From: Bacteroidota bacterium
GTDB taxonomy: Bacteria > Bacteroidota > Bacteroidia > Bacteroidales > SKPS01
Assembly (NCBI GenBank): GCA_022709695.1
Contig: JAKLII010000003.1
Location: 206,124 to 270,123 of the forward strand
DNA length: 64,000 nucleotides
Direction of reading: 5' to 3'
Position 1 is the stretch's first letter. Each line of letters starts with the position of its first letter. Below, one piece after another: positions 25,405 to 34,183 of this stretch. Made by a program: the position numbers and the translations under genes. A model generated the notes under the pieces. That model was not told the DNA's origin. It searched no databases and saw only the letters and a list, made by a program, of their open reading frames with translations.

Positions 25405-28400
25405 ATGGGAAAACGGTATCCGGAATATAAAAAGCCTGATTTTACAGCCACGGGGGAGCAGATCAGAAAGTTTTGGGAAGAAGGGGATTTTTTCCGGAAG
25501 ACCCTTGAGATGACCACCGGACGGAAACCTTTTGTATTTTACGAGGGGCCTCCCAGTGCCAATGGTATTCCCGGAATTCACCATGTGATGGCAAGGGCCA
25601 TCAAGGATCTGTTCTGCCGTTACAAAACCATGAAGGGTTTTCATGTGGAGAGGAAGGGGGGATGGGATACTCACGGCCTCCCTGTGGAGATCAGTGTGGA
25701 AAAAACCCTGGGAATCCGGAAAGAGGACATCGGAAGGAAGATATCTGTGGCTGAGTACAACCAGGCATGCCGCAGGGAGGTGATGAAATACAAGGAAGAA
25801 TGGGATGAGCTTACCCGAAAGATGGGGTACTGGGTCGATCTTGACAACCCCTACATTACTTTCGACAACAAGTACATTGAAACGGTCTGGCACCTTCTGA
25901 AGCTTCTGTTCGACAAGGGATTACTGTACAAAGGATACACCATCCAGCCCTATTCCCCGGCAGCAGGAACCGGTCTCAGCACCCATGAGCTCAATCAGCC
26001 CGGGTGCTACCGCGACGTTAAGGACACCACGGTGGTAGCCCAGTTCAGGGTGATCAGGAATGAGGCATCTGAAAGACTTTTTGCGCTGACCGATACCGAG
26101 GTTTTCATCCTGGCATGGACTACAACCCCATGGACATTGCCCTCCAATACGGCCCTTGCGGTGGGAGCGACGCTGAAATACAGTGTCGTTAAGACCCTGA
26201 ACCCCTATTCCGGAACTCCCGTTACGGTTGTGCTTGCCAGTACCCTTCTGGGAGCCTGGTTTCAGGCGGAGGCGAAAGGGCAGCCATTCGATGCTTTTAA
26301 TCCCGGCGACAAGATAGTTCCCTGGGAGCTCGTGGGTGAGTTCAGGGGATCTGAACTGAAAGGGATACGTTATGAGCAGCTGATCCCCTTTGTGAAGCCC
26401 CGTGGCGACGCCTTCAGGGTGATCGAAGGGGATTTTGTGACTACAGAGGATGGAACCGGGGTGGTACATATTGCCCCCACCTTTGGTGCCGATGACGACC
26501 GGGTGGCAAAAGCAAGCGGCATCGTTCCCCTGCTCCTGACCGATTCGGAAGGAAATCAGCAACCTATGGTCGATCGTACCGGGAGATTCTTCCGCATCGA
26601 AGATCTTGATGCCGGGTTTGTGCAATCCAATGTCAACAGGGAGGTATATGCCCCCTTTGCCGGGCGGTTTACCAAAAACGAATTCGATGATACCATCCCG
26701 CCCGGAACCGATACCCTGGATGTGGATCTTGCTGTATGGCTGAAAAAGAATGGTCAGGCCTTCCGCATCGAGAAATACGTACACAACTATCCCCACTGCT
26801 GGCGCACCGATAAGCCCATCCTCTATTACCCGCTCGACAGCTGGTTTATCAAAACTACAGCCCTGAAGGAACGGATGATTGAACTGAATGGCCAGATCAA
26901 CTGGAAACCGGCATGGACGGGTGAGGGGAGGTTTGGCGAATGGCTCAAAAACCTGGTCGACTGGAACCTTTCCCGTTCCAGATTCTGGGGAATCCCATTG
27001 CCGGTATGGGTTACAGAAGATCGTTCTGAAATCCGCTGCATCGGATCTGCAGAAGAATTGAAGCAGGCCATTGAAGCTGCTGTAAGGGCTGGTGTAATGA
27101 CCCACAACCCGCTGGAAAAATTCATTGCCGGGGAGATGAGCGACCAAAACTATCAGACCTTCGACTTTCACCGCCCCTTTGTCGATGAAATCGTTCTTGT
27201 TTCCCCATCCGGGAAAAAGATGTTCCGCGAACCCGATCTGATCGATGTATGGTTCGATTCCGGAGCAATGCCCTATGCCCAGTACCACTATCCTTTTGAG
27301 AACAAGGCCTTCTTTGCGGATAATTATCCGGCCGATTTCATAGCAGAAGGGGTTGACCAGACCCGTGGATGGTTCTTCACCCTGCATGCGATTGCCACGC
27401 TGGCTTTCGATTCAGTAGCATACCGCAATGTACTTTCCAATGGCCTTGTACTCGACCGCAACGGTAACAAAATGTCGAAGCGGCTTGGAAATGCCATTGA
27501 TCCTTTTGAAACCATCGACAGGTTCGGTCCTGATGCTACCCGCTGGTACCTGATTACCAATGCCCAGCCATGGGACAACCTGAAGTTCGATCTCGATGGT
27601 GTGGCAGAGGTGCAGCGCAAATTCTTCGGAACCCTGTTCAATACGTATGCCTTCTTCGCATTGTATGCCAATATCGACGGGTTTGACTACCATGCCCCTG
27701 AGGTACCCTACGATCAGCGGCCCGAAATCGACCGATGGATTTTATCGGAGCTTAACTCACTGATTTTAAACGTGGACGAAGCTTATGGACAATATGAGCC
27801 TACCAGAGCCGGCAGGGCAATCCAGTACTTCGTGGATGAACACCTCAGCAACTGGTACGTGCGCCTTTCGCGCAGAAGGTTCTGGAAAGGTGAAATGGGA
27901 ACCGATAAGCTTTCAGCTTACCAGACCCTCTATCAGGCGCTGATCACCGTTGCAAAACTTGCTGCCCCCATTGCCCCTTTCTACTCAGAGCAGCTGTACC
28001 GTGACCTGAACAACAGGACAGGGAAGGAAGCTTGCATCTCGGTCCATATGGCCTCTTTTCCGGTGGCACATGATCATACCATCGATAAAAAGCTTGAAGC
28101 CAGGATGGAGTGGGCCCAGAAAATATCCTCCATGGTACTTTCGCTCCGCAAGCGCAGTAATGTCCGGGTACGGCAACCCCTGCAGCGTATCATGATCCCG
28201 GTACCTGCCACAGAAGACCTGAAGGAGTTGCTTCTGGTGGCTGACCTGGTAAAAAATGAGGTGAATATCAAGGAGATTCAGTTTACCGGCGATGATGACC
28301 CGATGCTGGTGAAAACCGCCAAAGCCAATTTCAAGGCCCTTGGGCCCCGTTACGGGAAACTGATGAAAGAGCTTTCTGCCCGCGTACTGGAACTGAACCG

Positions 28401-28839
28401 GCAGGAGATTTCCGCCTATGAACAGAACGGTTTCCTTTCTCTGTCAGTTGCCGGAAATGAAGTGCAGCTCGGAGAAGGCGATCTGGAAATTATCACCAGA
28501 GATATCCCCGGCTGGATGGTGGCCACAGAAGGTACACTCACTGTAGCCCTCGACTTCAATATTACCGGAGAACTGGCAATGGAAGGGATCGCCAGGGACT
28601 TTGTGAACCGCGTACAAACCCTCAGAAAAGAGATGGGTTTTGATGTAACGGACCGGATTGTGATTAATGTTGAAAAAAATCATACCACCGACGCAGCAAT
28701 TGCGTTTAAATATGACTATATTTGTTCAGAGACCCTTGCCGACAGAATCGTTACTTCCGATCAGGGAACCCTGCCGGAAGTATATTTCTTTGAGCCTGAT
28801 GAAGCTGTTAAGGTAGCGATGACTGTGGCCAGGGTCTGA
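25405..28839 (+). CDS. ileS: Isoleucyl-tRNA synthetase (long, eukaryote-like form)
   Basis: From ATG 25405 the enzyme is 1144 residues. Class I signatures are GPPSANGIPGIHHVMAR (HIGH site, residues 57-60) and KMSKR (689-693). GWDTHGLPVE and the editing domain TTTPWTLPSNTALAV are present. It is longer than the ~940-residue type 1 enzyme and lacks the C-terminal zinc cysteines, so it belongs to the type 2 group that includes eukaryotic and mupirocin-insensitive enzymes (known family trait; resistance here is inference). The upstream ATG at 25357 adds no conserved sequence. It leads the ileS-dksA-like-lspA group. Confidence 0.95.
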   Translation: MGKRYPEYKKPDFTATGEQIRKFWEEGDFFRKTLEMTTGRKPFVFYEGPPSANGIPGIHHVMARAIKDLFCRYKTMKGFHVERKGGWDTHGLPVEISVEKTLGIRKEDIGRKISVAEYNQACRREVMKYKEEWDELTRKMGYWVDLDNPYITFDNKYIETVWHLLKLLFDKGLLYKGYTIQPYSPAAGTGLSTHELNQPGCYRDVKDTTVVAQFRVIRNEASERLFALTDTEVFILAWTTTPWTLPSNTALAVGATLKYSVVKTLNPYSGTPVTVVLASTLLGAWFQAEAKGQPFDAFNPGDKIVPWELVGEFRGSELKGIRYEQLIPFVKPRGDAFRVIEGDFVTTEDGTGVVHIAPTFGADDDRVAKASGIVPLLLTDSEGNQQPMVDRTGRFFRIEDLDAGFVQSNVNREVYAPFAGRFTKNEFDDTIPPGTDTLDVDLAVWLKKNGQAFRIEKYVHNYPHCWRTDKPILYYPLDSWFIKTTALKERMIELNGQINWKPAWTGEGRFGEWLKNLVDWNLSRSRFWGIPLPVWVTEDRSEIRCIGSAEELKQAIEAAVRAGVMTHNPLEKFIAGEMSDQNYQTFDFHRPFVDEIVLVSPSGKKMFREPDLIDVWFDSGAMPYAQYHYPFENKAFFADNYPADFIAEGVDQTRGWFFTLHAIATLAFDSVAYRNVLSNGLVLDRNGNKMSKRLGNAIDPFETIDRFGPDATRWYLITNAQPWDNLKFDLDGVAEVQRKFFGTLFNTYAFFALYANIDGFDYHAPEVPYDQRPEIDRWILSELNSLILNVDEAYGQYEPTRAGRAIQYFVDEHLSNWYVRLSRRRFWKGEMGTDKLSAYQTLYQALITVAKLAAPIAPFYSEQLYRDLNNRTGKEACISVHMASFPVAHDHTIDKKLEARMEWAQKISSMVLSLRKRSNVRVRQPLQRIMIPVPATEDLKELLLVADLVKNEVNIKEIQFTGDDDPMLVKTAKANFKALGPRYGKLMKELSARVLELNRQEISAYEQNGFLSLSVAGNEVQLGEGDLEIITRDIPGWMVATEGTLTVALDFNITGELAMEGIARDFVNRVQTLRKEMGFDVTDRIVINVEKNHTTDAAIAFKYDYICSETLADRIVTSDQGTLPEVYFFEPDEAVKVAMTVARV

Positions 28840-28872
28840 TGCTGTGAAAGAAATTCCATAAAAACTGATACC

Positions 28873-29277
28873 ATGAGTAAAAAAGAAGAACAACCGGCAA
28901 AGAACAGGTATTCGGATGCCGAGCTGGAGGAGTTCAGGGAAATCATTCTGAATAAACTCGAGGAGGCCCGCCGCGATCTGAAACTCTTAACGGAGGCATA
29001 TACCAACAACAACGAGAATGACACCAACGATACTTCACCTACCTTTAAGGTGCTCGAAGAGGGGTATCTGGTGCTGTCGAAAGAGGAAAACAGCCAGCTC
29101 GCAGCCCGGCAGCAGAAGTTTATCACCTCCCTCGAAAACGCCCTGATCCGTATCGAGAATAAAACCTACGGAATATGCCGTGAAACCGGAAAATTGATCT
29201 CCAAGGAGCGTTTACGCAGTGTTCCCCATGCCACCCTCAGCATCGAGGCCAAATTAAAACAGTCCGGTAAACGGTAA
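28873..29277 (+). CDS. TraR/DksA-family protein with degenerate zinc finger
   Basis: The 134-residue protein has an N-terminal coiled coil (about 15-50), a variable linker, and a C-terminal region with YGICRETGKLISKERLRSVPHATLSIE. This is the TraR/DksA zinc-finger segment, but only one cysteine remains of the usual four, so it probably does not bind zinc there. DksA-like proteins act in the secondary channel of RNA polymerase. It lies between ileS and lspA, an arrangement conserved in Bacteroidota, and is likely co-transcribed. Confidence 0.85.
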   Translation: MSKKEEQPAKNRYSDAELEEFREIILNKLEEARRDLKLLTEAYTNNNENDTNDTSPTFKVLEEGYLVLSKEENSQLAARQQKFITSLENALIRIENKTYGICRETGKLISKERLRSVPHATLSIEAKLKQSGKR

Positions 29278-29293
29278 TCCAAATCTGACACCT

Positions 29294-29998
29294 TTGAAAA
29301 AGCCTCTGATTATCGTTTTTCTGATCCTGCTCTTCGATCAGATACTCAAGGTATATATCAAAACCCATTATACATTGGGTGAATCCCACCCTATTCTGGG
29401 AAGCTGGTCGTATATCTTCTTTATTGAGAATGAAGGTATGGCATTCGGCTGGAAATTTTTCGGAGCGTATGGGAAGCTGATGCTGAGTATTTTCAGGATT
29501 CTTGCCGCTGCGGGAATTTTCTATTACCTCTTCACCCTGGTAAAAAAGGGGGTGCGCCCCGGAATGATCTATGCGTTTTCGCTCATTTTTGCAGGTGCCG
29601 CCGGCAACATCATCGACAGTATGTTTTATGGCCTGATCTTTACCGAAAGCACTCTGATGGCACCTGCCATCTTCAGCCCGGGCAACGGATATGCGGGTTT
29701 TCTGCACGGGAAGGTGGTGGATATGCTTTATTTCCCGCTGATAGATGGATACTGGCCCGACTGGGGCATTATTCCGGCAGGCCTCCGCGGCGACCATTTC
29801 CAGTTCTTCAGGCCTGTATTTAACATTGCTGACTCTTCAATAACGGTTGGGGTAGCCATATTGCTGCTCTTTCAGAAGAGGTTTTTTCATCCTGAGAAAG
29901 AAACCCGGAAGGAGGAGAAGAATTCAGCAGAATCCGTGCAAGAATCTGTTATTGAGGCAACTACTGAAGCTGAGGCTTCTGTTTCGGGGAAAGAATGA
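29294..29998 (+). CDS. lspA: Lipoprotein signal peptidase II
   Basis: The 234-residue inner-membrane aspartyl protease cleaves prolipoprotein signal peptides. The two catalytic Asp motifs are AGNIIDSMFYG and VFNIADSSI, and NEGMAFG matches the conserved N-x-GxAFG segment. A longer periplasmic stretch lies between the two Asp sites than in E. coli (about 164 residues in total), and an acidic Glu/Ser/Ala tail ends the protein. There is no ATG near the start; TTG 29294, giving MKKPLIIVF, is the only sensible start. Confidence 0.93.
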   Translation: MKKPLIIVFLILLFDQILKVYIKTHYTLGESHPILGSWSYIFFIENEGMAFGWKFFGAYGKLMLSIFRILAAAGIFYYLFTLVKKGVRPGMIYAFSLIFAGAAGNIIDSMFYGLIFTESTLMAPAIFSPGNGYAGFLHGKVVDMLYFPLIDGYWPDWGIIPAGLRGDHFQFFRPVFNIADSSITVGVAILLLFQKRFFHPEKETRKEEKNSAESVQESVIEATTEAEASVSGKE

Positions 29999-30007
29999 CA
30001 ATGGGTT

Positions 30008-30454
30008 ATGGAGATCGGTAATTATACCATTCGCGATTATCAGGAGAGTGATTATCAGGAGGTAATGGCGTTGTGGGAAGCCACCGGCCTGTCGAACCGG
30101 GCACGGGGCGACAATGAGAACACCATCCGTGAAACACTCGCCCTCGGTGGGCGATTGCTGCTGCTGTGGATGGGCAGCAGGCTGGCCGGTACCTCATGGA
30201 TTACCACTGACGGGCGGAGGCTCTACCTCCATCATTTCGGGATTCACCCCGATTTCAGAGGGACCGGACTTTCACACCCGCTGGTAAAAGCCTCACTGCA
30301 CATCGCCAGGGAGCGGAATATGCAGATCAAACTTGAGGTGCACCGCAACAATGCGGCAGCCATAAACCTCTACCGAAAGTACGGTTTCGGGTATCTGGGC
30401 GACTACGACGTGTACATTATCCGGGATGTTTCCGCACTGAATCCGGATCTGTAG
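30008..30454 (+). CDS. GNAT-family N-acetyltransferase
   Basis: The 148-residue GCN5-related acetyltransferase has the acetyl-CoA site at HHFGIHPDFRGTGLSHPLVKA (motif A) and the C-terminal NNAAAINLYRKYGFGYLGDYDVYI (motif B). The substrate is not predictable. It begins 9 bases after the lspA stop, so it may be the last gene of the ileS operon. It is convergent with the U32 gene. Confidence 0.88.
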   Translation: MEIGNYTIRDYQESDYQEVMALWEATGLSNRARGDNENTIRETLALGGRLLLLWMGSRLAGTSWITTDGRRLYLHHFGIHPDFRGTGLSHPLVKASLHIARERNMQIKLEVHRNNAAAINLYRKYGFGYLGDYDVYIIRDVSALNPDL

Positions 30455-30471
30455 CCGTGTGCTGATTTCAC

Positions 30472-31749
30472 TTACCCCTGCTGTCCGTCTGTGATCCCTT
30501 CAGCAGGTAGGATCTTGTAAAGCTTGTCGCCACGACGCACCTGTACACTGGTTTTCAGGGAACAGAATTCCCCCTTTCGGGCGATCTCCACCGGTTTTTC
30601 ATCTACCCTGATCTCACCTGCCACTGCCTCGTACACTCCGGTGGTTGGCCCGATAATGGAAATCTGCTCTCCGGTCGACAGCTCTGCTGCTTCGATTTTG
30701 ATCTCTGCCACCCCGGGCACGGCAAAGAAGTTGGTGACTTTTCCGGCATACACTTTTTTTACCGTAGCACGGTTGCCATAAGTGCGCGTCCACTCGGCAG
30801 TTTTGCGTCCCAGATAAAACCCTTCCCAGAATCCACGGTTGTACACCGTGTTCAGCCTTTGCATCCACTCTTCAACGGGTGCTTCGTGCCATTGACCGGC
30901 CAGCCAGTAATCAGCAGCTTCGCGATAGCAGGCAGTTACTGTCTTTACATAATCGGCTGGTCTTCCCCTGCCTTCGATTTTCAGCACCGATACACCTGCC
31001 TCCAGAATCTGATCCAGAAAGCCAATGGTGCACAGGTCTTTTGGCGACATGATATACCCCTGGTCTATCACGAAGGAGTGTTCATCGTCGAGGTCGGTTA
31101 CCTTGTAGGGGCGGCGGCATAACTGCAGGCATTTGCCCCGGTTGGCCGAGCTGTTCTCATTGTCCTGGCTAAGGCTGCATTTGCCCGAGATGGCCATGCA
31201 GAGTGCTCCGTGGGCAAACACTTCTGCCTGCAGCAACCTTCCGGAAGGCCCTTTGATCTGCCCATGTACGATCTGGTCAGTAATCTCCTTTACCTGGGAG
31301 AGAGAGAGTTCCCTGGCTGTTACCACCACATCGGCCCATTGCGACCAGAACTTCACCGCCTCAATATTGGAGATATTTGCCTGGGTAGACATGTGGATCT
31401 CCATGCCGGCTTCATGCCCGTAACGGATTACCGCCATATCGGAAGCAATGATGGCAGAAATGCCGGCTTCTCGCGCAGCATCTATGGTCTGGCGCATTTC
31501 ACCGAGCTCATGGTCGTACACCACAGTATTCAGGGTGAGATATGAACGCATACCATGCTCTGTGGCAAAGGCTGCAATGTACGAGAGATCATCCAGGGTG
31601 AAATTTCTGGCTGAACCGGCCCGCATATTAAGGTTGCCAACCCCGAAATACACTGAATCTGCCCCACCCTGCCAGGCAGCAGTAAGTGATTCCAGACTGC
31701 CCACCGGAGCCATGATCTCAATTCTGCGCTCTTCCGTTCTACGTTTCAT
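30472..31749 (-). CDS. U32-family protein (TrhP/RlhA-like RNA hydroxylation type)
   Basis: The 425-residue protein has the U32 core: MAPVGSLESLTAAWQGGADSVYFGVG at the N-terminus, HMSTQANISNIEAVKFWSQWADVVVTARELSL in the middle, and the cysteine cluster SGKCSLSQ plus GKCLQLCRRPY. Those cysteines, with one more in the HVLKIEGRGRPADYVKTV-like region (VLKIEGRGRPADYV), mark proteins such as TrhP and RlhA that hydroxylate RNA, rather than real proteases. Its start overlaps the mreD stop by 11 bases. The ATG at 31713 is an alternative start. Confidence 0.85.
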   Translation of the reverse strand: MKRRTEERRIEIMAPVGSLESLTAAWQGGADSVYFGVGNLNMRAGSARNFTLDDLSYIAAFATEHGMRSYLTLNTVVYDHELGEMRQTIDAAREAGISAIIASDMAVIRYGHEAGMEIHMSTQANISNIEAVKFWSQWADVVVTARELSLSQVKEITDQIVHGQIKGPSGRLLQAEVFAHGALCMAISGKCSLSQDNENSSANRGKCLQLCRRPYKVTDLDDEHSFVIDQGYIMSPKDLCTIGFLDQILEAGVSVLKIEGRGRPADYVKTVTACYREAADYWLAGQWHEAPVEEWMQRLNTVYNRGFWEGFYLGRKTAEWTRTYGNRATVKKVYAGKVTNFFAVPGVAEIKIEAAELSTGEQISIIGPTTGVYEAVAGEIRVDEKPVEIARKGEFCSLKTSVQVRRGDKLYKILPAEGITDGQQG

Positions 31750-32254
31750 ACCGTTTGCGCTCGAAAAGAATCATGGCAATAAAGATAAATACCAGAGAAA
31801 CCATCGTGTTCAGTAAAATCCGCAATAAGGTATCGCCACTTTGCCTGAAGGAGAATACCTCAAGGTAAAACAACAAAATGTGGTGTATCAGGGTTATGAA
31901 TCCTGCATAATACAGGAAACGTGTAATTCCCAGATCACGGATTCCCATGTCGGAGATAAAATCATCAGGGCCGATACCCAGCACAAGTTTGATAATCCGG
32001 TTGCGGAAATAGGCCACAAAAAGGGTGGAGAAGGTATGAATACCCATCATTCCCGAGAACATATCGATGGCAAAACCCAACAGGAAACCCAGAATGATCA
32101 TCACCAGGGGTGGAGTGCGCAAAGGCAGCAACAATATAAACAGGATATAGATATATGGGTTGATGTACCCGGCGAACTGAACCTTGTTCAATACCAGTAT
32201 CTGGGTGGCAACCAGAATCAGAAACCTGACAAGCTGTAAAAGGTTATTGTTCAT
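31739..32254 (-). CDS. mreD: Rod shape-determining protein MreD
   Basis: The 171-residue membrane protein has about five or six hydrophobic segments, including FLILVATQILVLNKVQF at the start and GFLLGFAIDMFSGMMGIHTFSTLFVAYFR in the middle, the most conserved part of MreD. It overlaps both mreC (11 bases) and the U32 gene (11 bases), so it is translationally coupled. Position after mreB and mreC supports the call more than sequence alone. Confidence 0.87.
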   Translation of the reverse strand: MNNNLLQLVRFLILVATQILVLNKVQFAGYINPYIYILFILLLPLRTPPLVMIILGFLLGFAIDMFSGMMGIHTFSTLFVAYFRNRIIKLVLGIGPDDFISDMGIRDLGITRFLYYAGFITLIHHILLFYLEVFSFRQSGDTLLRILLNTMVSLVFIFIAMILFERKRYET

Positions 32255-33077
32255 CTTCTATCGCTTTGAGCAGGTTGATCTGTTCCTCTGCCAACAGATT
32301 GCTTATGATATACACATGGGTGAGGCTATTGAAATCGACGGCAAACCTTACACCTACCGTATAGAAATTGTCGCTGCGGTTTTTTTTGAATCCTGAAACA
32401 TATCCTACCGGAAGGCCCTCAGGGAAGAAAAGCGATTGCCCGCTTGTAATAATGGTATCACCTTTTTCCAGCTTCACATGCCCCGGAATCCCTTTCATCA
32501 CACCGGCACTGAAGTGTCTGCCATCCCATGAAACAAGCCCCCCCTGATCGTTTTTTTCAATACGTGCAGCAACATTTGCTTCGATATTGATAATCGGAAG
32601 AACCAGTGAAAAGTTTGAGGAAACGCTTTTTATCACGCCAACCACCCCATCAGGACTAATAACCCCCATATTTTTTTCAATCCCCTGGTTTTTCCCTTTG
32701 TTGATCAGAAAGAAATTCTTTTTCCGGTTTACGGTGGCATTTACGATCTGTGCGCTGATATACTGAAACTGCTGCTGATAAACCGTATCGTTCCAGACAA
32801 AGATTTTTCGGTCGGAAGCCCTGAAGGAGGAGATCTGGTGGTTGCGCAGCCGGGCGTTCTCTTCGGCCAGTTTGCGGTTCTGTTTTCTCAGGCCAAAATA
32901 CCCTGTTATGTCTTGCCAGGTTTCGAAGGTATTGCCGGTAAAATTGGATACACCGTTGTTAAACACAGCCTTATGGTAATGGTTGTTTCTTACGATAAGG
33001 TTCAGGGCAAAAACCTCCAGCAGCAGAAAGATCAGCAGGGGATAATATTTCTGCAGAAAGGTAAGCAGGCGGTACAT
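32244..33077 (-). CDS. mreC: Rod shape-determining protein MreC
   Basis: The 277-residue protein has a short cytoplasmic start and one membrane helix (about 13-28, YPLLIFLLLEVFALNLIV). A coiled coil follows (KLAEENARLRNHQ), then a beta-barrel periplasmic domain with KNQGIEKNMGVISPDGVVGVIKSVSSNFSLVLPI, the core MreC signature. It recruits cell-wall synthases to MreB filaments. It lies 26 bases after mreB. Confidence 0.93.
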   Translation of the reverse strand: MYRLLTFLQKYYPLLIFLLLEVFALNLIVRNNHYHKAVFNNGVSNFTGNTFETWQDITGYFGLRKQNRKLAEENARLRNHQISSFRASDRKIFVWNDTVYQQQFQYISAQIVNATVNRKKNFFLINKGKNQGIEKNMGVISPDGVVGVIKSVSSNFSLVLPIINIEANVAARIEKNDQGGLVSWDGRHFSAGVMKGIPGHVKLEKGDTIITSGQSLFFPEGLPVGYVSGFKKNRSDNFYTVGVRFAVDFNSLTHVYIISNLLAEEQINLLKAIEDEQ

Positions 33078-33103
33078 GACGCAGAGGGGTTACCGGTACT
33101 TGC

Positions 33104-34126
33104 CTACTGGATCAGGAAGCTGAAGTTGTCGAAGTTCTTCAGGGCAATGGCAGTGCCTCTTGCAACAGCCCTGAGCGGATCTTCTGCAACATGTACCGGC
33201 AATTTGGTTTTCAGATGAATACGTTTATCGAGGGACCTGAGGAGGGAGCCACCACCTGCGAGGTAAATACCGGTCCGGTAAATATCGGCCGCAAGTTCCG
33301 GCGGGGTCATTTCGAGGGTTGAGAGCACTGCCGCTTCAACCTTTAACAGCGATTTATCCAGGGCATGTGCAATTTCATGGTACGAAACCGTAATTTCCTT
33401 CGGAATGCCCGTGAGCATGTCGCGTCCCTGAATGGCAAGATCAGGCGGGGGATTGTCGATTTCGGTCATGGCAGCTCCCACTTCAATCTTGATCCTTTCA
33501 GCGGTCCGTTCTCCGATGTTGATGTTATGCTGCTTGCGGATGTATTCCATGATATCAAGGTTGAAGTCATCGCCGGCAATCCGGATCGATTTGTTGTTGA
33601 CAATACCACCCAAAGCGATTACGGCAATTTCACTGGTTCCTCCCCCAATGTCAATAATCATATTACCGATGGGTTCAAGCACATCCAGCCCGATGCCTAT
33701 GGCGGCTGCCATAGGTTCATGGATCAGTTTAACCTCCTTTGCACCGGCTTGCTGGGCTGAGTCCCTTACGGCCCGCTCTTCCACCTCGGTGATGCCAGAT
33801 GGGATACATACTACCATCTTAAGAGAAGGGGGGAACAGGTAACGTTTGTTTTCCGTCATCTTGATCATCTCACGGATCATGAACTCCGCAGCCTTGAAGT
33901 CGGCAATGACCCCATCCCTCAAAGGTTTGATAGTCTTGATGTTGTCGTGGGTTTTGCCATGCATCATCATGGCCTTCTTTCCAACAGCAATGATTTTATC
34001 AGTAATCCGGTCTACTGCAACAATGGAAGGTTCATCCACCACAACTTTATCGTTATGGATAATAATGGTATTGGCAGTGCCAAGGTCAATTGCGATTTCC
34101 TTGGTAAAAAAAGAGAGTAATCCCAT
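33104..34126 (-). CDS. mreB: Rod shape-determining actin homologue MreB
   Basis: The 340-residue MreB has the ATP-binding landmarks EIAIDLGTANTIIIH (phosphate 1), IDIGGGTSEIAVIALGG (phosphate 2) and YLAGGGSLLRSLDK. The N-terminal membrane-binding start MGLLSFFTKE is normal. It polymerises under the inner membrane and directs elongation. A TACCTTTG -7 box 43 bases upstream gives it a promoter of its own between purH and mreB, although all genes are co-directional. Confidence 0.97.
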   Translation of the reverse strand: MGLLSFFTKEIAIDLGTANTIIIHNDKVVVDEPSIVAVDRITDKIIAVGKKAMMMHGKTHDNIKTIKPLRDGVIADFKAAEFMIREMIKMTENKRYLFPPSLKMVVCIPSGITEVEERAVRDSAQQAGAKEVKLIHEPMAAAIGIGLDVLEPIGNMIIDIGGGTSEIAVIALGGIVNNKSIRIAGDDFNLDIMEYIRKQHNINIGERTAERIKIEVGAAMTEIDNPPPDLAIQGRDMLTGIPKEITVSYHEIAHALDKSLLKVEAAVLSTLEMTPPELAADIYRTGIYLAGGGSLLRSLDKRIHLKTKLPVHVAEDPLRAVARGTAIALKNFDNFSFLIQ

Positions 34127-34169
34127 GGGTAAAAAAAGTTAATCAGTCCCCTTATACGTAAAAGTGGTG

Positions 34170-34177
34170 CAAAGGTA
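34170..34177 (-). promoter_or_regulatory. -7 element of mreBCD
   Basis: TACCTTTG on the minus strand, located in the 57-base gap between the purH stop and the mreB start. Confidence 0.52.
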
Positions 34178-34183
34178 ACGGAA

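Noticed and set aside
25921..27387. 488-residue minus-strand open frame inside ileS
   Set aside because: It is wholly antisense to a clear isoleucyl-tRNA synthetase, lacks any domain, and is a product of the codon pattern of the true gene.
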